Shown here in pieces: positions 1 through 11,474 of a DNA stretch of 64,000 bases. Numbering within the stretch: the first letter of the stretch is position 1; each line of letters starts with the position of its first letter. The notes below the pieces were generated by a model. That model did not search any database and was not told where the DNA came from. It was given only the letters and a program-made list of their open reading frames with translations. Origin of the DNA: Rhynchopus euleeides (taxonomy: Eukaryota > Euglenozoa > Diplonemea > Diplonemida > Diplonemidae); assembly GCA_963210315.1 (NCBI GenBank), contig OY723285.1:1736001-1800000 (forward strand). Reading direction: 5' to 3'. A program made the position numbers and the translations under genes.

Positions 1-3000
1 GAAATCTCCGACGGAGAATTTGAAGGACTACTGCCACAAGCACAAGCTGAAGATATGCTATGAGAGGCAGAGGCGGAAGCCCGACGATGCTCTGAAGGAT
101 GTCCGCATGATGGTCGCCCTCGTCGCAGATGTCAAAGGGGTAATCACCCGGACAGAGCACCACGCCCCTGAGACACGCAACAACGAAGCGGAGGCGCGCG
201 AGCTTGCTGCAACCGTCGCACTGTATGACATGCTGCATGTGAAAAACATTCCTCTCTACAAATCCCTCCCCCCGCTCTACCGCGAAATGTGGCTCACCTG
301 GGCCGCGGAGGCCGAGAAGAACGAAAAGGAGGGGAAGGACCTGACGGACCGCCGCCGCACCGCCTTCATCTCCAAGACAGTCGAGCAGGACAAGAAGCTC
401 CACAAGATTGCGCCGTCCCTCCCGACGGCGGCGACAGCCCCGGTGGATGTGGTGGACCCGCTGATCGACATCCTGGAGGACCCTTCGGACGACGAAGACT
501 GGGATGAGGAGGAGAAGGTGCCGGAGGTGCTGCTGTCTGAGGAGGACCAGGTGGAGCATCAGGCGTGGGAGGGGCGGATGGCGCAGCCGCAGGTGCAGGA
601 GCTGACGATGGTGAGCGACGCGCTGCCCGTGGGGGCGTTGCGGAGGCAGATCGTGACGACGCTGAAGTCGAAGCAGTGCATCATCATCAGCGGCGAGACG
701 GGTTCCGGGAAGACGACCCAGGTGCCGAAGTTCCTTCTGGAGGACGCGGCGTTCCACACGGGGCTGTCATCCGTCAACATCGTGTGCTGCCAGCCGCGCC
801 GTATCTCCGCCGTCAGCGTCGCGGAGCGTGTGGCGGCTGAGCTGGGCATGGGCATGAACTCCCTCGTTGGGTACCACCACAGAGGCCAGCGTATGGTGTC
901 CCCGTCGTGCCGCCTCACCTTCTGCACCACTGGTATCCTTCTGAGGTATCTGCTGGGCGACCCGACGCTGAAGAAGTACACCCATGTGATCGTTGACGAG
1001 GTGCACGAGCGTTCGGTATGTTGGATGATAGGGAGTTCCGTCATCAAGGAGGCAGGCGGGTGGTTCTGATGTCCGGGATGCTGTCGTGTTTGTTCCGGGT
1101 GGGGTGGGGGGAGGGGAGGGTGACGCCTGGTGTCTGTGTGAAGCCTATCACGCACACACATACGCCCAACACAGCTGAAGTCGGACTTCCTGCTGCAGAT
1201 CCTGAAGGAGCTGATGCGGAAGCGGCCAGACCTGCGTGTGATCCTCATGAGTGCCACGGTATGCCTATGCTGTTGTGGCTTAGTCTGTTCGGGGGCGGCG
1301 GCTAAGGGGTGTAGGGTGTAGCTTATGTCGTCAGCAGCCGCAGCGCCGCTGTGTCCCCTGGGGGCTGTCCCTAGGGTGGTGTTCTGTTGGCCCTGCCCAC
1401 CCCTGCTGTTCACACAGATCGAGACGCGGCTGTTCTCTAACTACTTCAATGGTGCGCCGGTGCTGTCTGCCCCTGGGAGAACGTATGATTGATTCTTGCC
1501 TCAATTGTGCGGAATACTGTTCGGGAGGCATCACGCTTCCAGGCGCTCACTTCGCCCATTCCCTTGTGCCTCAGCCGTGTGACGCATGTTGAGGACAAGG
1601 GGTGTTTCGCGCGTGAGTGGGTTCACCTGTGTCACACCACTGCCGACACCACGCCCACACCCACCACAGCCACCCGGTTGCAGTGTCGTGGCTTGAGGAT
1701 CTGTTGAACGTCACCAACTACAAGACAAGCAACAAGTATGCGTGCTGGCCCTGCTGCTCTGCTGCCCTTTATTGGACAACCTTAACCACCACCGCCCTCC
1801 CCACCACACACAGATACCACCTGGTGCGTGACGAGGACCGTGAGTCCCAGAACAAGGATGAGTGTGTCGCATCCCTGCGTGGTGGCAACTACTCCGCTGG
1901 CTGTCTGGTATGCCTGTCTCTTGGCATCTCTGTCACCATGTGGTGATGTCTCTTGGCGCCTCGCTCCAGGCAGCACCGACACCCTGTCTTGTGCCGCATG
2001 GCATCTCTGGTGCTGATACACCTCATCCTGTTCTGTGCATTCCCAAGCCCAGCATCCAGGCGAACACCAGCAGAAGCGGATTTCATTCATCATCATACCC
2101 TTTTGTTGGTGCCGCCACCCCTTGCCACCTCCACCACCACCGCCACGCCATCCCACCACAGGACATGCTGGACCGCATCGACGAGTCTGCTGTCAACAAC
2201 GAGCTGATCGAGGCGTGCATGCTGCACATCCTGGAGAACTATCCCGACCACGCCGACGGGGCCATCCTTGTGTTCCTGCCCGGCATCCAGGAGATCAACA
2301 GCCTCTACGCGCACCTGATGGAGCGCACCGAGCTGTGGGGCGACACCTCGCGCTGCAAGGTGATGTGCCTCCACTCCATGCTTGCAGGCGGCGAGCAGAT
2401 CGGCGTGTTCCGCCCCTCCCGCGCCAGGAAGATCGTGCTGAGCACCAACATCGCGGAGACATCCGTCACCATCCCGGAGGTTGTGTTTGTGATCGACACG
2501 GGGAGGGTCCGTGAGATTCGCTACGAGACCGCCAGCAAAATGCGCTGCCTCGTCAGCACCACAGTCAGCCGCGCCTCCGCCAAGCAGCGCTGGGGCCGTG
2601 CCGGGCGTGTCCGCGAGGGGTACGCCTTCAACCTCTACTCCCGCTACACCTATGAGCACGCCATGCGTGAAAACCAGGAGCCAGAGATGCTCCGCTCCCC
2701 TCTGGAGGACATCTGCCTGCAGATCCTCACCGTCGGCACCATGCACGGCACTGTCGAAGAGTTCCTCAAGCGCTCCATCTCGCCGCCAAACCCGCTGCAG
2801 GTCTCCGCCGCCATGGCCCTCCTCAAAGAGATCGACGCTGTGACCGAGGCAGACGCCCTGACGCCCCTCGGCGCCTGCCTCTCCAACATGCCCCTCGACG
2901 TCCGGCTGGGCAAAACCCTCCTCTACGCCATGTTCCTCAACGTGCAGGACATCGTGCTGCCCGTCGTCGCTGCAATGTCTGTGAAGTCGCCCTTCCTCGC

Positions 3001-3730
3001 CTCCTTCGAAGGGAAGCAGAAGGACTTTGCGACAGAGCGGAGTGACCACCTCGCGCTGTACAACCTCTACCAGGCCTGGGCAGCGGAGAGAAGCGCGGGG
3101 AAGGGCCGTGAGTTCAAATTCTGCAGATCCGCCGGTGTGTCCGACAGGACCATGCTGAGCATCGATGAGGTTTGCACCGACCTGCGGAAGCACATCGACC
3201 GTGACGGGCTCCAAGGGTGCGTTGTATCGGAGAAGCACAAAGGCAATGTCCTGATCGACACCATGGTGCCGTCGGTGCTCTGCGCGGGGCTGCAGCCCAG
3301 CATCCTCAAGGGAGAGAAGCAGACGTCGCGGAGTGCGGTGCGGTGGCAGAGTCGCGAAAGGGAGGTCCAGCTGGGGAAGCACTCTGTGCTGAGCGATACC
3401 GCTGCGGTCGCCTCGTCGTACCTGGTTTTCAACGAGAAAATCCGCAGCGGGCAGCGCGTGTTCGTCCGGGAGGCAACCGCTGTCCCCTTCATGTCTGTCA
3501 TCCTCTTCGACGGCAAGTTTATCGTGAACCACGCAGAGGGCACGGCGACTGCCGGCGGTGGGTGGCTTCGCTACCAAGGCAAGCCGCGCACACTTTGCGC
3601 TCTTCTGGCCTTCCGGGAGAGGGTCCAGTCATTCCTCCACGCGACGCTCAGGGAGAAGCGCCCTCCAAAGGACAGCGAGGAGATCTTGCCCCTCCTCTAC
3701 AGGCTGCTCAAGTTGGAGCGTGCGTCGTGA
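1..3730 (+). CDS. DHX29-like DExH-box ATP-dependent RNA helicase, 5' partial, six exons
   Basis: The reading frame is open from base 2, so the gene starts outside the window. Exons are 1-1015, 1175-1258, 1418-1482, 1670-1735, 1814-1907 and 2162-3730; phases agree throughout and four of the five donors begin GTATG. The product is about 963 residues plus the missing N-terminus. Motif I GETGSGKT lies near residue 230, followed by Ia-like QPRR, motif II DEVH, motif III MSAT, TNIAET and motif VI QRWGRAGR. The C-terminal part fits the HA2/OB-fold region (SPFLASFEGK, then RSDHLALYN). The N-terminal LPPLYREMWLTW segment before the RecA core resembles DHX29/DHX57 proteins, in which DHX29 binds 40S ribosomes and helps initiation on structured mRNA. 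That specific role is inferred; DHX36 or DHX57 orthology is not excluded. The stop is TGA at 3728-3730. Confidence 0.9.
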
Positions 3731-5427
3731 AAAAAAAATGGGGGGGGTGGGGTGGGGTGGGTGTTTGAGGTGCCCCCGGTTTAGGCACCCCTAACAAAAA
3801 CGAGTCACAATAATCTCTAAGAAAGGGGTTTTTTTTTCAAAAAGAAAGGTGAAATATGATCTCATCTGTCTGGGGGGGGGGGGTTATTTTGGGGCAGAGT
3901 GGGGGGGGGCACAGTGGGCACAGCTTATTACAATAACCCAAGCTTCTGCAGTAAGGGGGGGGGGAGAAGGTCGAATAGGGGGGGGGGGGAGGTCGCGCAG
4001 TTTAAAGGTTAAATAGGAGATGTGTTGCCATCCTTAGAAGCGGGGGTGTGGGTGTGGCGGTGAGAGCATGCAATCCTCCCCGGGTACCCGGGGAGGTGAA
4101 GACCGCGTCGTGCAAGCGGGATGGGGGGAAGTGGAGGGGAGGTGAGGGCGGTGCATACCCAGATTAAGGCTGCTGCCCTTGACACTCTTTTATGAGTCTT
4201 TTGCTGTTTTAACGAGGGGGTGGTGGTGGTGGGAGTTGGTTTCTTCTTCTTTCGAACGAATGGGATGGGAGACGGTTCCCTCAGACAGCCGGTGCATTTA
4301 TTAACGTGAAGCCCTAACTCCAACACCCCCCCCCCCCCCCTAACACACAAAGCAAACAGGTGCCAAACGTCACCGATACAGTTTGATACAGAGCGAGAGC
4401 AGAGTGGGCCTTCTCTCCGTGTCACCATTTTTTCCGGATTTGGCGCACAAACAACAGCTTTATCTTTTTTGAGCCAGTTCTGTGAGGTGGCTCACTCTCC
4501 CTCACTTTCCTGGTGTGGTGACTGTGTGCCCCGAAGAAAATACATGCGGTGCAGAAAAGAGGAGGCATAAATTTACAGGAAGCTTGGATTTGTGCCTGTC
4601 CCACCAACGCGCACCTCGCCTGCTGGTTTGTCTCAGTATGTCAGACGGGGTGGGTTGGGAGGGGCAGGTCTGGGAGGGGGTGTTGGTGGGAAGTTGGCTC
4701 TCTGCGAGTGCGCAGAAAACACAACAGCACGCACTCGGCATGCTTCGGTTGAGAAACTGCTGATTCAGTTGAGAACTGACGGAGGGGTGGGTGGGAGGAA
4801 GGAGAGACGGGGATATATGTCATCCCCCCCCCCCCCCCGCCTTTGGCCCTCGAGGCCAGAACAGTAACAACAACAAAACAAACCCCCCCCCCCCCCCGCT
4901 GGATGGTGGGTGTTCTGAGAAAGATATGTTGTCCCGTCATCCCCCCCCCCCTCTCCCCTCCCCACACTCCCCCTGATGCCCTCCTTTTCTGAAGGTGGCC
5001 AGCAGATTCGCACCCAGCCCGCCTTGCCCATAACCAAAACCCCCCCCCCCCCACACCCCCCCCACCCCAGCACAGGAGAACACAAAAGAGAGGGTTCTAG
5101 CCCTGCACGTCCCCCCCCGATTCTCCACACCCCTTTTCCCTGTTTATTTTAAATAACCAGACACACATCCTCGCTCTCCCCCTCTCCCTCTCACCCCCAC
5201 CCTTCTGTTTCAGCCAGCCTACCCCCTGATTTGCTTCATTCTCAACACCCCCCCACTCGCCTCTCTATCCAACACAACTACCCTCTTTTTTTGGCCCGCC
5301 GAGCACTCGCCGGGAAGAGGCAGCTGCTCTGGTTGAATTCGACGAGAGGAGTGCATCTGTTGGTGTGCAGCCTAGCCTGTCCTAGCCGGCAAAAGGCGGA
5401 GCAGTAAAAACAGGGAAGGCGGTAAAG
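3731..5427. other. Intergenic region rich in C and G homopolymers
   Basis: I see no convincing gene here. The stretch has many uninterrupted G or C runs of 9-18 bases (for example near 3870, 4325, 4825, 4885, 5040) and pyrimidine-rich sequence leading to the Rab start. Apparent ORFs on either strand are low-complexity translations of these runs. At 4433-4455 lies CGGATTTGGCGCACAAACAA, which recurs near 53060 at a similar distance past another stop codon. Confidence 0.6.
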
Positions 5428-6024
5428 ATGGGGCGCGGCAACGGCGGGGGCAGTGCAGTGGAGCTGAAGGTGGTCATGGTGGGCGATGTGTCTGTCGGGA
5501 AGACGAGCATCGCAAACCGTTTCTCTTCTGATGAGTTCCGGGAGGATGTCCGGACGACCCTCGGGAGCACTTGCCTCTTCCGGGAGCTGGACATCAACGG
5601 GCAGGCCGTGCGCTTCAGCGTGTGGGACACGGCTGGCCAGGAGGTCTACCACTCGATGGTTCCGGTTTACTTCCGCCAGGCAGCAGCTGTGGTGTTGGTG
5701 TATGATGTCACATCCCCCCAGTCCTACGAAGGGGCCAAGCGCTGGATGGCTCAGGTTGAGGAGCACGCACCAAGCGATGTTGTGGTGGCGGTGGTTGGCA
5801 ACAAGATTGACCTCCCTGCGACTGTCGAGGCTGACGACTTCGACCCCGCTGACTTCGCCACTGTGAAGCTGAACGTTTCCGCAAAGACAGGCCAGAATAT
5901 CGAAGATGTTTTCAGGAAGATTTATGCCAAGTGCGCCGTGCTCCAGCCTAACCCAAACCGGAACAGCACCGCAACGGTCACCTTGTCGGCCCTCCCCGAA
6001 CGCGGGTCGAAGTGTGCCTGTTGA
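5428..6024 (+). CDS. Rab-family small GTPase (Rab5/Rab21-like)
   Basis: This single-exon gene encodes 198 residues, the usual Rab length. The G motifs are in order: P-loop GDVSVGKT (19-26), WDTAGQE (66-72), NKID (125-128) and SAK (151-153). It ends in Lys-Cys-Ala-Cys, a CXC signal for double geranylgeranylation, so it is expected on membranes of the endocytic or secretory system as a GTP-switched trafficking regulator. The switch II stretch EVYHSMVPVYFRQA resembles Rab5/Rab21/Rab22, but the switch I segment reads TTLGST instead of the common TIG pattern, so subfamily is uncertain. The start is the first ATG after a pyrimidine-rich leader and precedes the P-loop by 18 residues, as is normal. 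Neighbours give no functional clue. Confidence 0.92.
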   Translation: MGRGNGGGSAVELKVVMVGDVSVGKTSIANRFSSDEFREDVRTTLGSTCLFRELDINGQAVRFSVWDTAGQEVYHSMVPVYFRQAAAVVLVYDVTSPQSYEGAKRWMAQVEEHAPSDVVVAVVGNKIDLPATVEADDFDPADFATVKLNVSAKTGQNIEDVFRKIYAKCAVLQPNPNRNSTATVTLSALPERGSKCAC

Positions 6025-6950
6025 AAAAGCGGAAAAAAATTGGTCAATCGGGAGGTGTGGGGTGTATATCCCATCAAGAGCAGAGTTGCCACGTGTCCTC
6101 TTCTTCGTTGCCGCCTCAGAGCGAGGATCTCTGTGTTCAGAGCGGGTGACTCGCTGTGTCTTAGTTCTTTTCTCGCCACCACCACCACCACACCACACTT
6201 GCCCTCCGTTGCCTTACCTCCTCCTCCTCCTCCCGCGTGCGCTCAGCAGCAGCAACAGAGCTGCGGGGTGCGCAACTGCACACCCAGTTGCGCGACTGGG
6301 TGTGGTGAGGCCTGCGCATCGGTCACGAAACCCCATGACGAAACCTGAGGTCATGGAACCACTCAAATGTGCGCGTTTGTGCGATCTCCCGTTCTGTGTG
6401 CGGATGAGAGAGGGTGTCCCCCGTTGCCCACCCTCGTGTGGGGGGGTGGGGGGGGGGTAGGAAAGAAGGTGTGCGCGTGTCCACGCCGATGTTTTTTTTG
6501 TGAACGCTTGCCATTTCCTTTAAATGTTCCTTTCTAGCTCCTGCAGGGGAAGGGGGAGAGGGGGGGGGGGGGGGGTGATTTCGCTCTGAAGCGCAGTGGA
6601 GAAATGAAGCGTTCGCAGAACAACCCAAACTGCCCCCACCCCCCCGCCCGCCCATCCACCCCTTATCTCTGTTGATTCATCCGGTTACATCGGTTTTCCA
6701 CAATTTTGGAAATAGCCCCACCACGATCCGGGCGAGGCTCGGAACTGCAACATAACGTGGCGGTATCCCAAATTATATCGCAGCGCCATATTTTCCGCAA
6801 AAAAAGCGAGGTGCCGTTTTTTCTGCACCCGTTTTCTGCGATAACCTGCCCCAGGTCTCGGTAAAAAAGACTGTGGCAGCGCACGTATGGACACGCACAG
6901 GTGCGCATAAACAAAAAAAATACGCTTGTGCGACACACTTCACTCACACT
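6025..6950. other. Non-coding stretch downstream of the Rab gene
   Basis: It contains a CACCACCACCACCA microsatellite near 6180, an inverted GTGCGCAACTGCACACCC-type hairpin around 6270-6300, and poly-G/poly-C tracts near 6440 and 6565. No supported gene was seen. Confidence 0.5.
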
Positions 6951-7438
6951 ATGGCTGCCCCAATATCTGCTGAGCGGTTCAGGGTCCGCGATGTCGACGT
7001 GACCTGGTGCCCCTCCGGCTGACGAGGACTTCGCCGCAGTGTTCTCGAGGGGCGGCTGTGTGTTTCCTGAGTGCAACACGGCCCATGAGGGGCCTGTTGC
7101 AGGGAACTGTGCTGTGTGTGGCCACGGGGAGTATGCAAGCTGTCTGGAACAGCTTCTCCCTGAAGGGACGCTTCGGGCGTTCCGGTTGGCCCGGGAGGAC
7201 GGCTGCAAATGGGTGTGCCCCGTCTGCTCCTGGATTCATGAGGTTTCCAGGAGCGAGCCCCGCTCGGAAGCGGGGCTCCTCCCAACCGTGACTGTGCACC
7301 CTGATGATGCCAGCCACAAAGATGATTGGGGAAGCCTGGAACTGCCACCACCCACCCACCGCCGCCTCCCCTGTCGTCTACAAAAGAAAAGGACGCACGT
7401 TGCAGGAAGGATGTTGGGGGAATTGATTTTCCTTCACT
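6951..7438 (+). pseudogene. Cysteine-rich zinc-binding-like gene, frame-broken and cut by a MITE
   Basis: An ATG at 6951 opens 23 codons that stop at TGA. The next frame, open from about 7018, continues with a coherent cysteine-rich protein: Cys pairs in GGCVFPECN and GNCAVCGHG, then CKWVCPVCSW about 30 residues later. Removing one G near 7018 would join the two frames, so I read this as one gene with a frameshift; the alternative, an intron of about 28 bases, would be much shorter than those in the helicase gene. The Cys spacing suggests a RING/IBR-like or zinc-ribbon fold, but I cannot name the family. The frame runs into the MITE at 7439, which supplies the current last residues. Probably a decayed gene. 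Confidence 0.4.
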
Positions 7439-7548
7439 GGGGGTCTTCGCTACGGGGTGATCGTCAGTACGTTTTGGTGAATTCCCTGTTGAATTAGCTG
7501 AAAACTGACGGAGATTGACGGAGGGTAACGACCCAGCGAAGACCCCCA
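7439..7548. mobile_element. MITE family A, copy 1 (110 bp)
   Basis: It has terminal inverted repeats GGGGGTCTTCGCT / AGCGAAGACCCCC and is flanked on both sides by ACT, a 3-bp target duplication. The interior carries smaller inverted parts (GTCAGT, GACGGAGATTGACGGAGG). Other copies lie at 11367, 26642 and 53238. Confidence 0.88.
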
Positions 7549-8181
7549 CTGCCGACAATCATTCATCCCCTCATCAATCGCCGGTTGAATCGCAACAGCC
7601 CGGGTGTTTTTTGCGGGTCAACCCTGAGAGTCTATACAGTCTATCCAACAATACAGTGGCGGAGTGGTTGGGATGAGTCTTGGAGTGGATGTCGTCTCTA
7701 TTTTTGATTTCTTTTTGCCGTTCGACAGAAAAAAATAACGGTCTTGAAACTCAGCGAGATTTCTGCTGCGCTGCGCAGCTGCATTGCTGTTTATGCGCCG
7801 AGCCGCCACCCTGCCTAGCACGCGGACCTGTGCGAAAACGCATGTGCTGCCAACAGCCCTTCTCTGCTCGAGCCCAGGGTCGTCCCTCTCCCCACCCCTG
7901 GTTCGCATGAACCCCTGCCACCCACACCCCACACCCCACCCCACCCCGCGTCCATATCGTGACCCCCCCCCTCCTGTGATAAGTTTCGCGCAAAGAAACG
8001 GCAGAAACCAAAATTATAGCTGAATGTGTGCACTATTCACTGCCTGCACAGCATGGGGCCGGCAATTCAAACCAAGGCATCCCCCGAGGCTGGGCGGCAT
8101 ATCCTCTCCTGGGTTTCCCAGCCTGATTCCCGGAGAGAGAGGGGGGGGTGGGGGAGGGGGTGTCTTTCATTTTTCCGCGTG
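7549..8181. other. Non-coding spacer between two MITEs
   Basis: No gene is supported. There is a short (CACCCCACACC)-type repeat at 7920-7950 and several C-runs. Confidence 0.45.
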
Positions 8182-8290
8182 GGGGGTCCTCGCTACGAGT
8201 CACTGTGAGTCACGAGTCGTCAGTGTTCAGCCAAACATGGCTGACTTCTCACTTTTTCTCACTCAGTCACACTTGGTAGCGAGGGCCCCC
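8182..8290. mobile_element. MITE family B, copy 1 (109 bp)
   Basis: The ends are GGGGGTCCTCGCTACGAGT and TTGGTAGCGAGGGCCCCC, flanked by the 3-bp duplication GTG. The interior has GAGTCACGAGTCGTCA and CTCACTTTTTCTCACTCAGT. Copies at 12726, 28422, 28628 and 57740 share the layout. Confidence 0.87.
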
Positions 8291-8307
8291 GTGGGGATAA
8301 TTTTTTT

Positions 8308-8405
8308 TGTAAGTTCGGCGTAGCCAACTCAGGAAACTTTTCACCGTGCAGATCCTTGCGAACACTTCACACGCCCCGGCAGGCTGTGTGGGCGTTCTGC
8401 TGAAG
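8308..8405 (+). repeat. Dispersed ~95-bp repeat, copy 1
   Basis: The block beginning GTAAGTTCGGCGTAGCCAAC and running through ACTTTTCACCGTGCAG and CACTTCACACGCCCCGG recurs at 26842-26937 with few changes. Neither copy has flanking duplications that I can recognise. It may be an old mobile element or a small RNA gene; the sequence alone does not decide. Confidence 0.7.
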
Positions 8406-8701
8406 AACACCAACTATCGTTGTTACCCTTCTCTCTTGTGATTCACTCTGTTGCATTCATTTTGCAATCGTGCAAAAACTTGTCGGGGTAGGGGGGGGGG
8501 GGTAGGCCCCCAGATGTCCTTGAGAAAAACTGTAATTTTTTTGAAATATCCAGGTCTGGAGGTCAACAGTGCCAACCCACCCCCAAACCCACTCCGGATA
8601 TGAATTTCCGGAGGTTTTTACCCACTTTTGGGCCCACCAACCCTCATTTTTGGCCATTTTTTGGCATTTTTTTCGCTTTTCTGGGGTGAGTCCTGTGCAA
8701 G

Positions 8702-9850
8702 GTGGTTGCAGGGTCATTTTTGGGTAAAAATGTGCATTTTAACGCACTTCTACTGGTCCTAGAGGCCCTGGATGGTATACAATGTGCCCCAGGGATGCCT
8801 AGGGTACATTTTTCACCCGAAAACCACCCAACATGGGGTCTAGTCGCCCAAATTTTATCATTTTTTCGTAAAATTGGGACATTTACCCCACATGGGCGAA
8901 ACCCCCATTTTTCACAGTTTTTTCAAAATATCGGACCGAATTTGGGCAATTCGGTGGAGAAAACCTGTTCCGACAGGCCCATACACCCCTTTTAGGGCAT
9001 TCCCAGTGGTTTCTGGGTGGTTATAGGGTTATAGGGTGCCTACAACATGGCTGCAGGATGTGTGCAGGGTCCTCCAACATCGTTGCAGGGTCCTTTTTTT
9101 GGGTTAAAAAAAGGCATTTTCACACACTTCTACTGGTCCTAGAGGCCCTGGATGGTATACAATGTACCCCAGGGATGCCTAGGGTACGTTTTTCACCCGA
9201 AAACCACCCAAAATGGGGTCTAGTCGCCCCGATTTTGTCATTTTTTCATAAAAATTAGGACTTTTACCACACACGGGCAAATTCCCCGTTCTTCACAGTT
9301 TTTTCAAATTCTCGGACCGAATTTGGGCAACTCGGTGTAGAAAACCTGTTCCGACAGGCCCATACACCCCTTATAGGGCAGGCTCAGTGGTTTCTGGGTG
9401 GTTATTGGGTTATAGTGTGCCTGCAACATGGTTGCAGGATGTGTGCAGGGTGTGTGCAGGGTGGTTGCAGGGTCCTTTTTTTGGGTAAAAAAACACATTT
9501 TCACGTGATTCTACTGGTCCTAGAGGCCCTGGAGGGTATACAATGTACCCCAGGGATGTCTAGGGTACGTTTTTCACCCGAAAACCACCCAAAATGGGGT
9601 CTAGTTGCCCCGATTTTGTCATTTTTTCATGAAAATCGGGATTTTGCCCATAATGGGCGAAACCCCCTTTTTTTCACCGATTTTTCAAAAATTCGGGCCG
9701 AAAATGGGCGACTAAGTGTGAAAAACCGGTTTCATTGGGTCCCCAGACATATTTTTGAGGCGGGTACACCCATTTTAGGTGCCAATAACCCTTGTTTGGG
9801 GTCGGAAAAATTTTTATTACAAATTTTTCAAGTACATCTGGTCCCCTAGG
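8702..9850. repeat. ~380-bp tandem repeat, three units
   Basis: The landmark TACTGGTCCTAGAGGCCCTG occurs at about 8751, 9131 and 9512, giving a period of 380-381 bp. Units share AATGTACCCCAGGGATG and TTTTCACCCGAAAACCACCC and differ by scattered substitutions; the third is partial and decays after about 9720. The protein-like translations (such as those starting near 8702, 9058 and 9415) are reading frames of this repeat, not genes. Confidence 0.88.
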
Positions 9851-11366
9851 GGGGGGGGTCGGGGATGTTCTCAGCGAGCCCGTTCCCCAAGGCTGCCCGC
9901 CCTTTTCTTCTGTCTGCTCTCCTCCTGCGCCGAAACCTCGCGCAGAGGCTAGACGCCCCCCCTCCCCACAAACAACCTGCTTGGGGGGCGTGGCTGCTGG
10001 GCAAAAGGCGTTTCCTTTGTGAATACGACCCACACCAATTGCCCCGGCGCTAGCCAAACAGTAGGAGCTTTTTCAGTAGCTCTCGGGTGTGGGTGCAAAA
10101 CAACAAAAACGTGCCAATCGGTGTGCCATTCAACCCGATACAGGCAGAAACGCTGCCCCAGGGGTGCCCAACGGAGCACGGCGCTGTGTGTTGATATAGA
10201 GTTGAAGGCATTCCCCGCCCCCTCCCTCCCTCCTCCCCTCGCAGCATGTCAGAGTGGACAACTCCATCGCGTGTTACAGCCCGCTTGTGTTGTGTGTGTG
10301 CCACAGCAGTGGGGATCCGCACCAAAGAGCAGAGCGCTCAGAGCGCCCTACACTGCGACATACGGATTCACGTGTTGTGTGCGGCTTCCGAAACAGGGTG
10401 GTGTGTGTTTACTATGTGGGCCTGAGAGCGGGTCGTTGTCCCTGATCCGATACACAGGTGCTATCTGGCACTACAAAAGGCTTCGGGCTTCGTGTGGTGC
10501 GGGTGATAGCGGGGGCTGTGTCAACATATCATGTCAGGTCTTGTGCAACAGTCTTTCGCGGACTTCTGTACAATGCGGGTCCGCTCATCCACTAACATAG
10601 CCAACGCTGTGTCAAGAGGATGGGGTGATCTCGGTTAGTTCTGCACGACAGACAACAGAATCTGTGCACATTGGGCAGGGCGTGTGATATATCTCGCGTG
10701 GAACACCATGGTGGATTTCCCGCACGTCCTGCCCACTGTGTGCCCCGTGTGGTGTATATGTCTCAAAATGGGGTGTGGTGGTGGTAGCGGTGGATGCGGG
10801 TCCTGGCCTGCTCGTGTATATCTGCTCCGAGTGCCACCCACCCACCCACCCCCCTCTCGCGGTGCTTTCCCAAGATACAGGCTTGGATGGCGTGATCGAA
10901 CCATCGACATTCAGACATGTTCTGAACGGGTGCCCCTCCGTGTGTGGGGACACACCTTTGGGTTGCGTTATCTTCGTTTCGTTGTACGAAAACAGAGAAC
11001 ATCCATAATAGGGGGGGGGGGGTTTATGGACGAGGCCACATTGATTCTGTGTGTGGCAGCAGCAGGGAGCCCCCATCAGAGTTTACTTCGGGGTGACGCT
11101 TCTGTATGCAAGCCTTGAAAGGGTCACCACACACCCTTTGGCCTGTTGAAGGGGAAAGGGGGGGGGGGTTTAGTGCAGTAGAGGGGGCGTATTTTTTGAG
11201 TTGCTTGGCTTGTGGAGATGTGTTGAGTTTAACGCGCGTGCGTGTTGTGCAAGGCGCCGTTGCACCTCATGGTGTTTTTTGTGGCACACCCCCCATGTTT
11301 TATCGCATCCATGAAGCCCCCACCACCCCCCACCCTGCCACCACGTTTGGAAAAATGGGCAGCTTT
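9851..11366. other. Unassigned region, no convincing gene
   Basis: It has moderate GC with short C or G tracts at 9847 and 11012. A 193-codon frame at 10019-10600 and a 144-codon frame at 10684-11118 lack any domain pattern and are overlapped by equally long frames on the other strand. I make no gene call. Confidence 0.4.
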
Positions 11367-11474
11367 GGGGGTCTTCGCTGGTCGTTATCCTTCGTCAATC
11401 TTCGTCAGTTTTCAGCTAATTCAACAGGAAATGCACCAAAATGCACTGACGATCACCCCGCAGCGAAGACCCCC
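11367..11474. mobile_element. MITE family A, copy 2 (108 bp)
   Basis: Terminal repeats are GGGGGTCTTCGCT and AGCGAAGACCCCC, flanked by the duplication TTT. The interior is inverted relative to copy 1. Confidence 0.87.

Noticed and set aside
1814-1843. GTGAGT at 1840 as the donor ending helicase exon 5
   Set aside because: Using it would put exon 6 out of frame; the GTATGC donor at 1908 keeps the phase and matches the other donors.
2093-3577. 494-codon open frame antisense to helicase exon 6
   Set aside because: It lies opposite strongly conserved helicase sequence, has no domain, and is explained by GC-rich codon usage on the coding strand.
10019-10600. 193-codon cysteine-rich frame
   Set aside because: Cysteine spacing has no regular zinc-binding pattern and no homologous copy or intron signal supports it.
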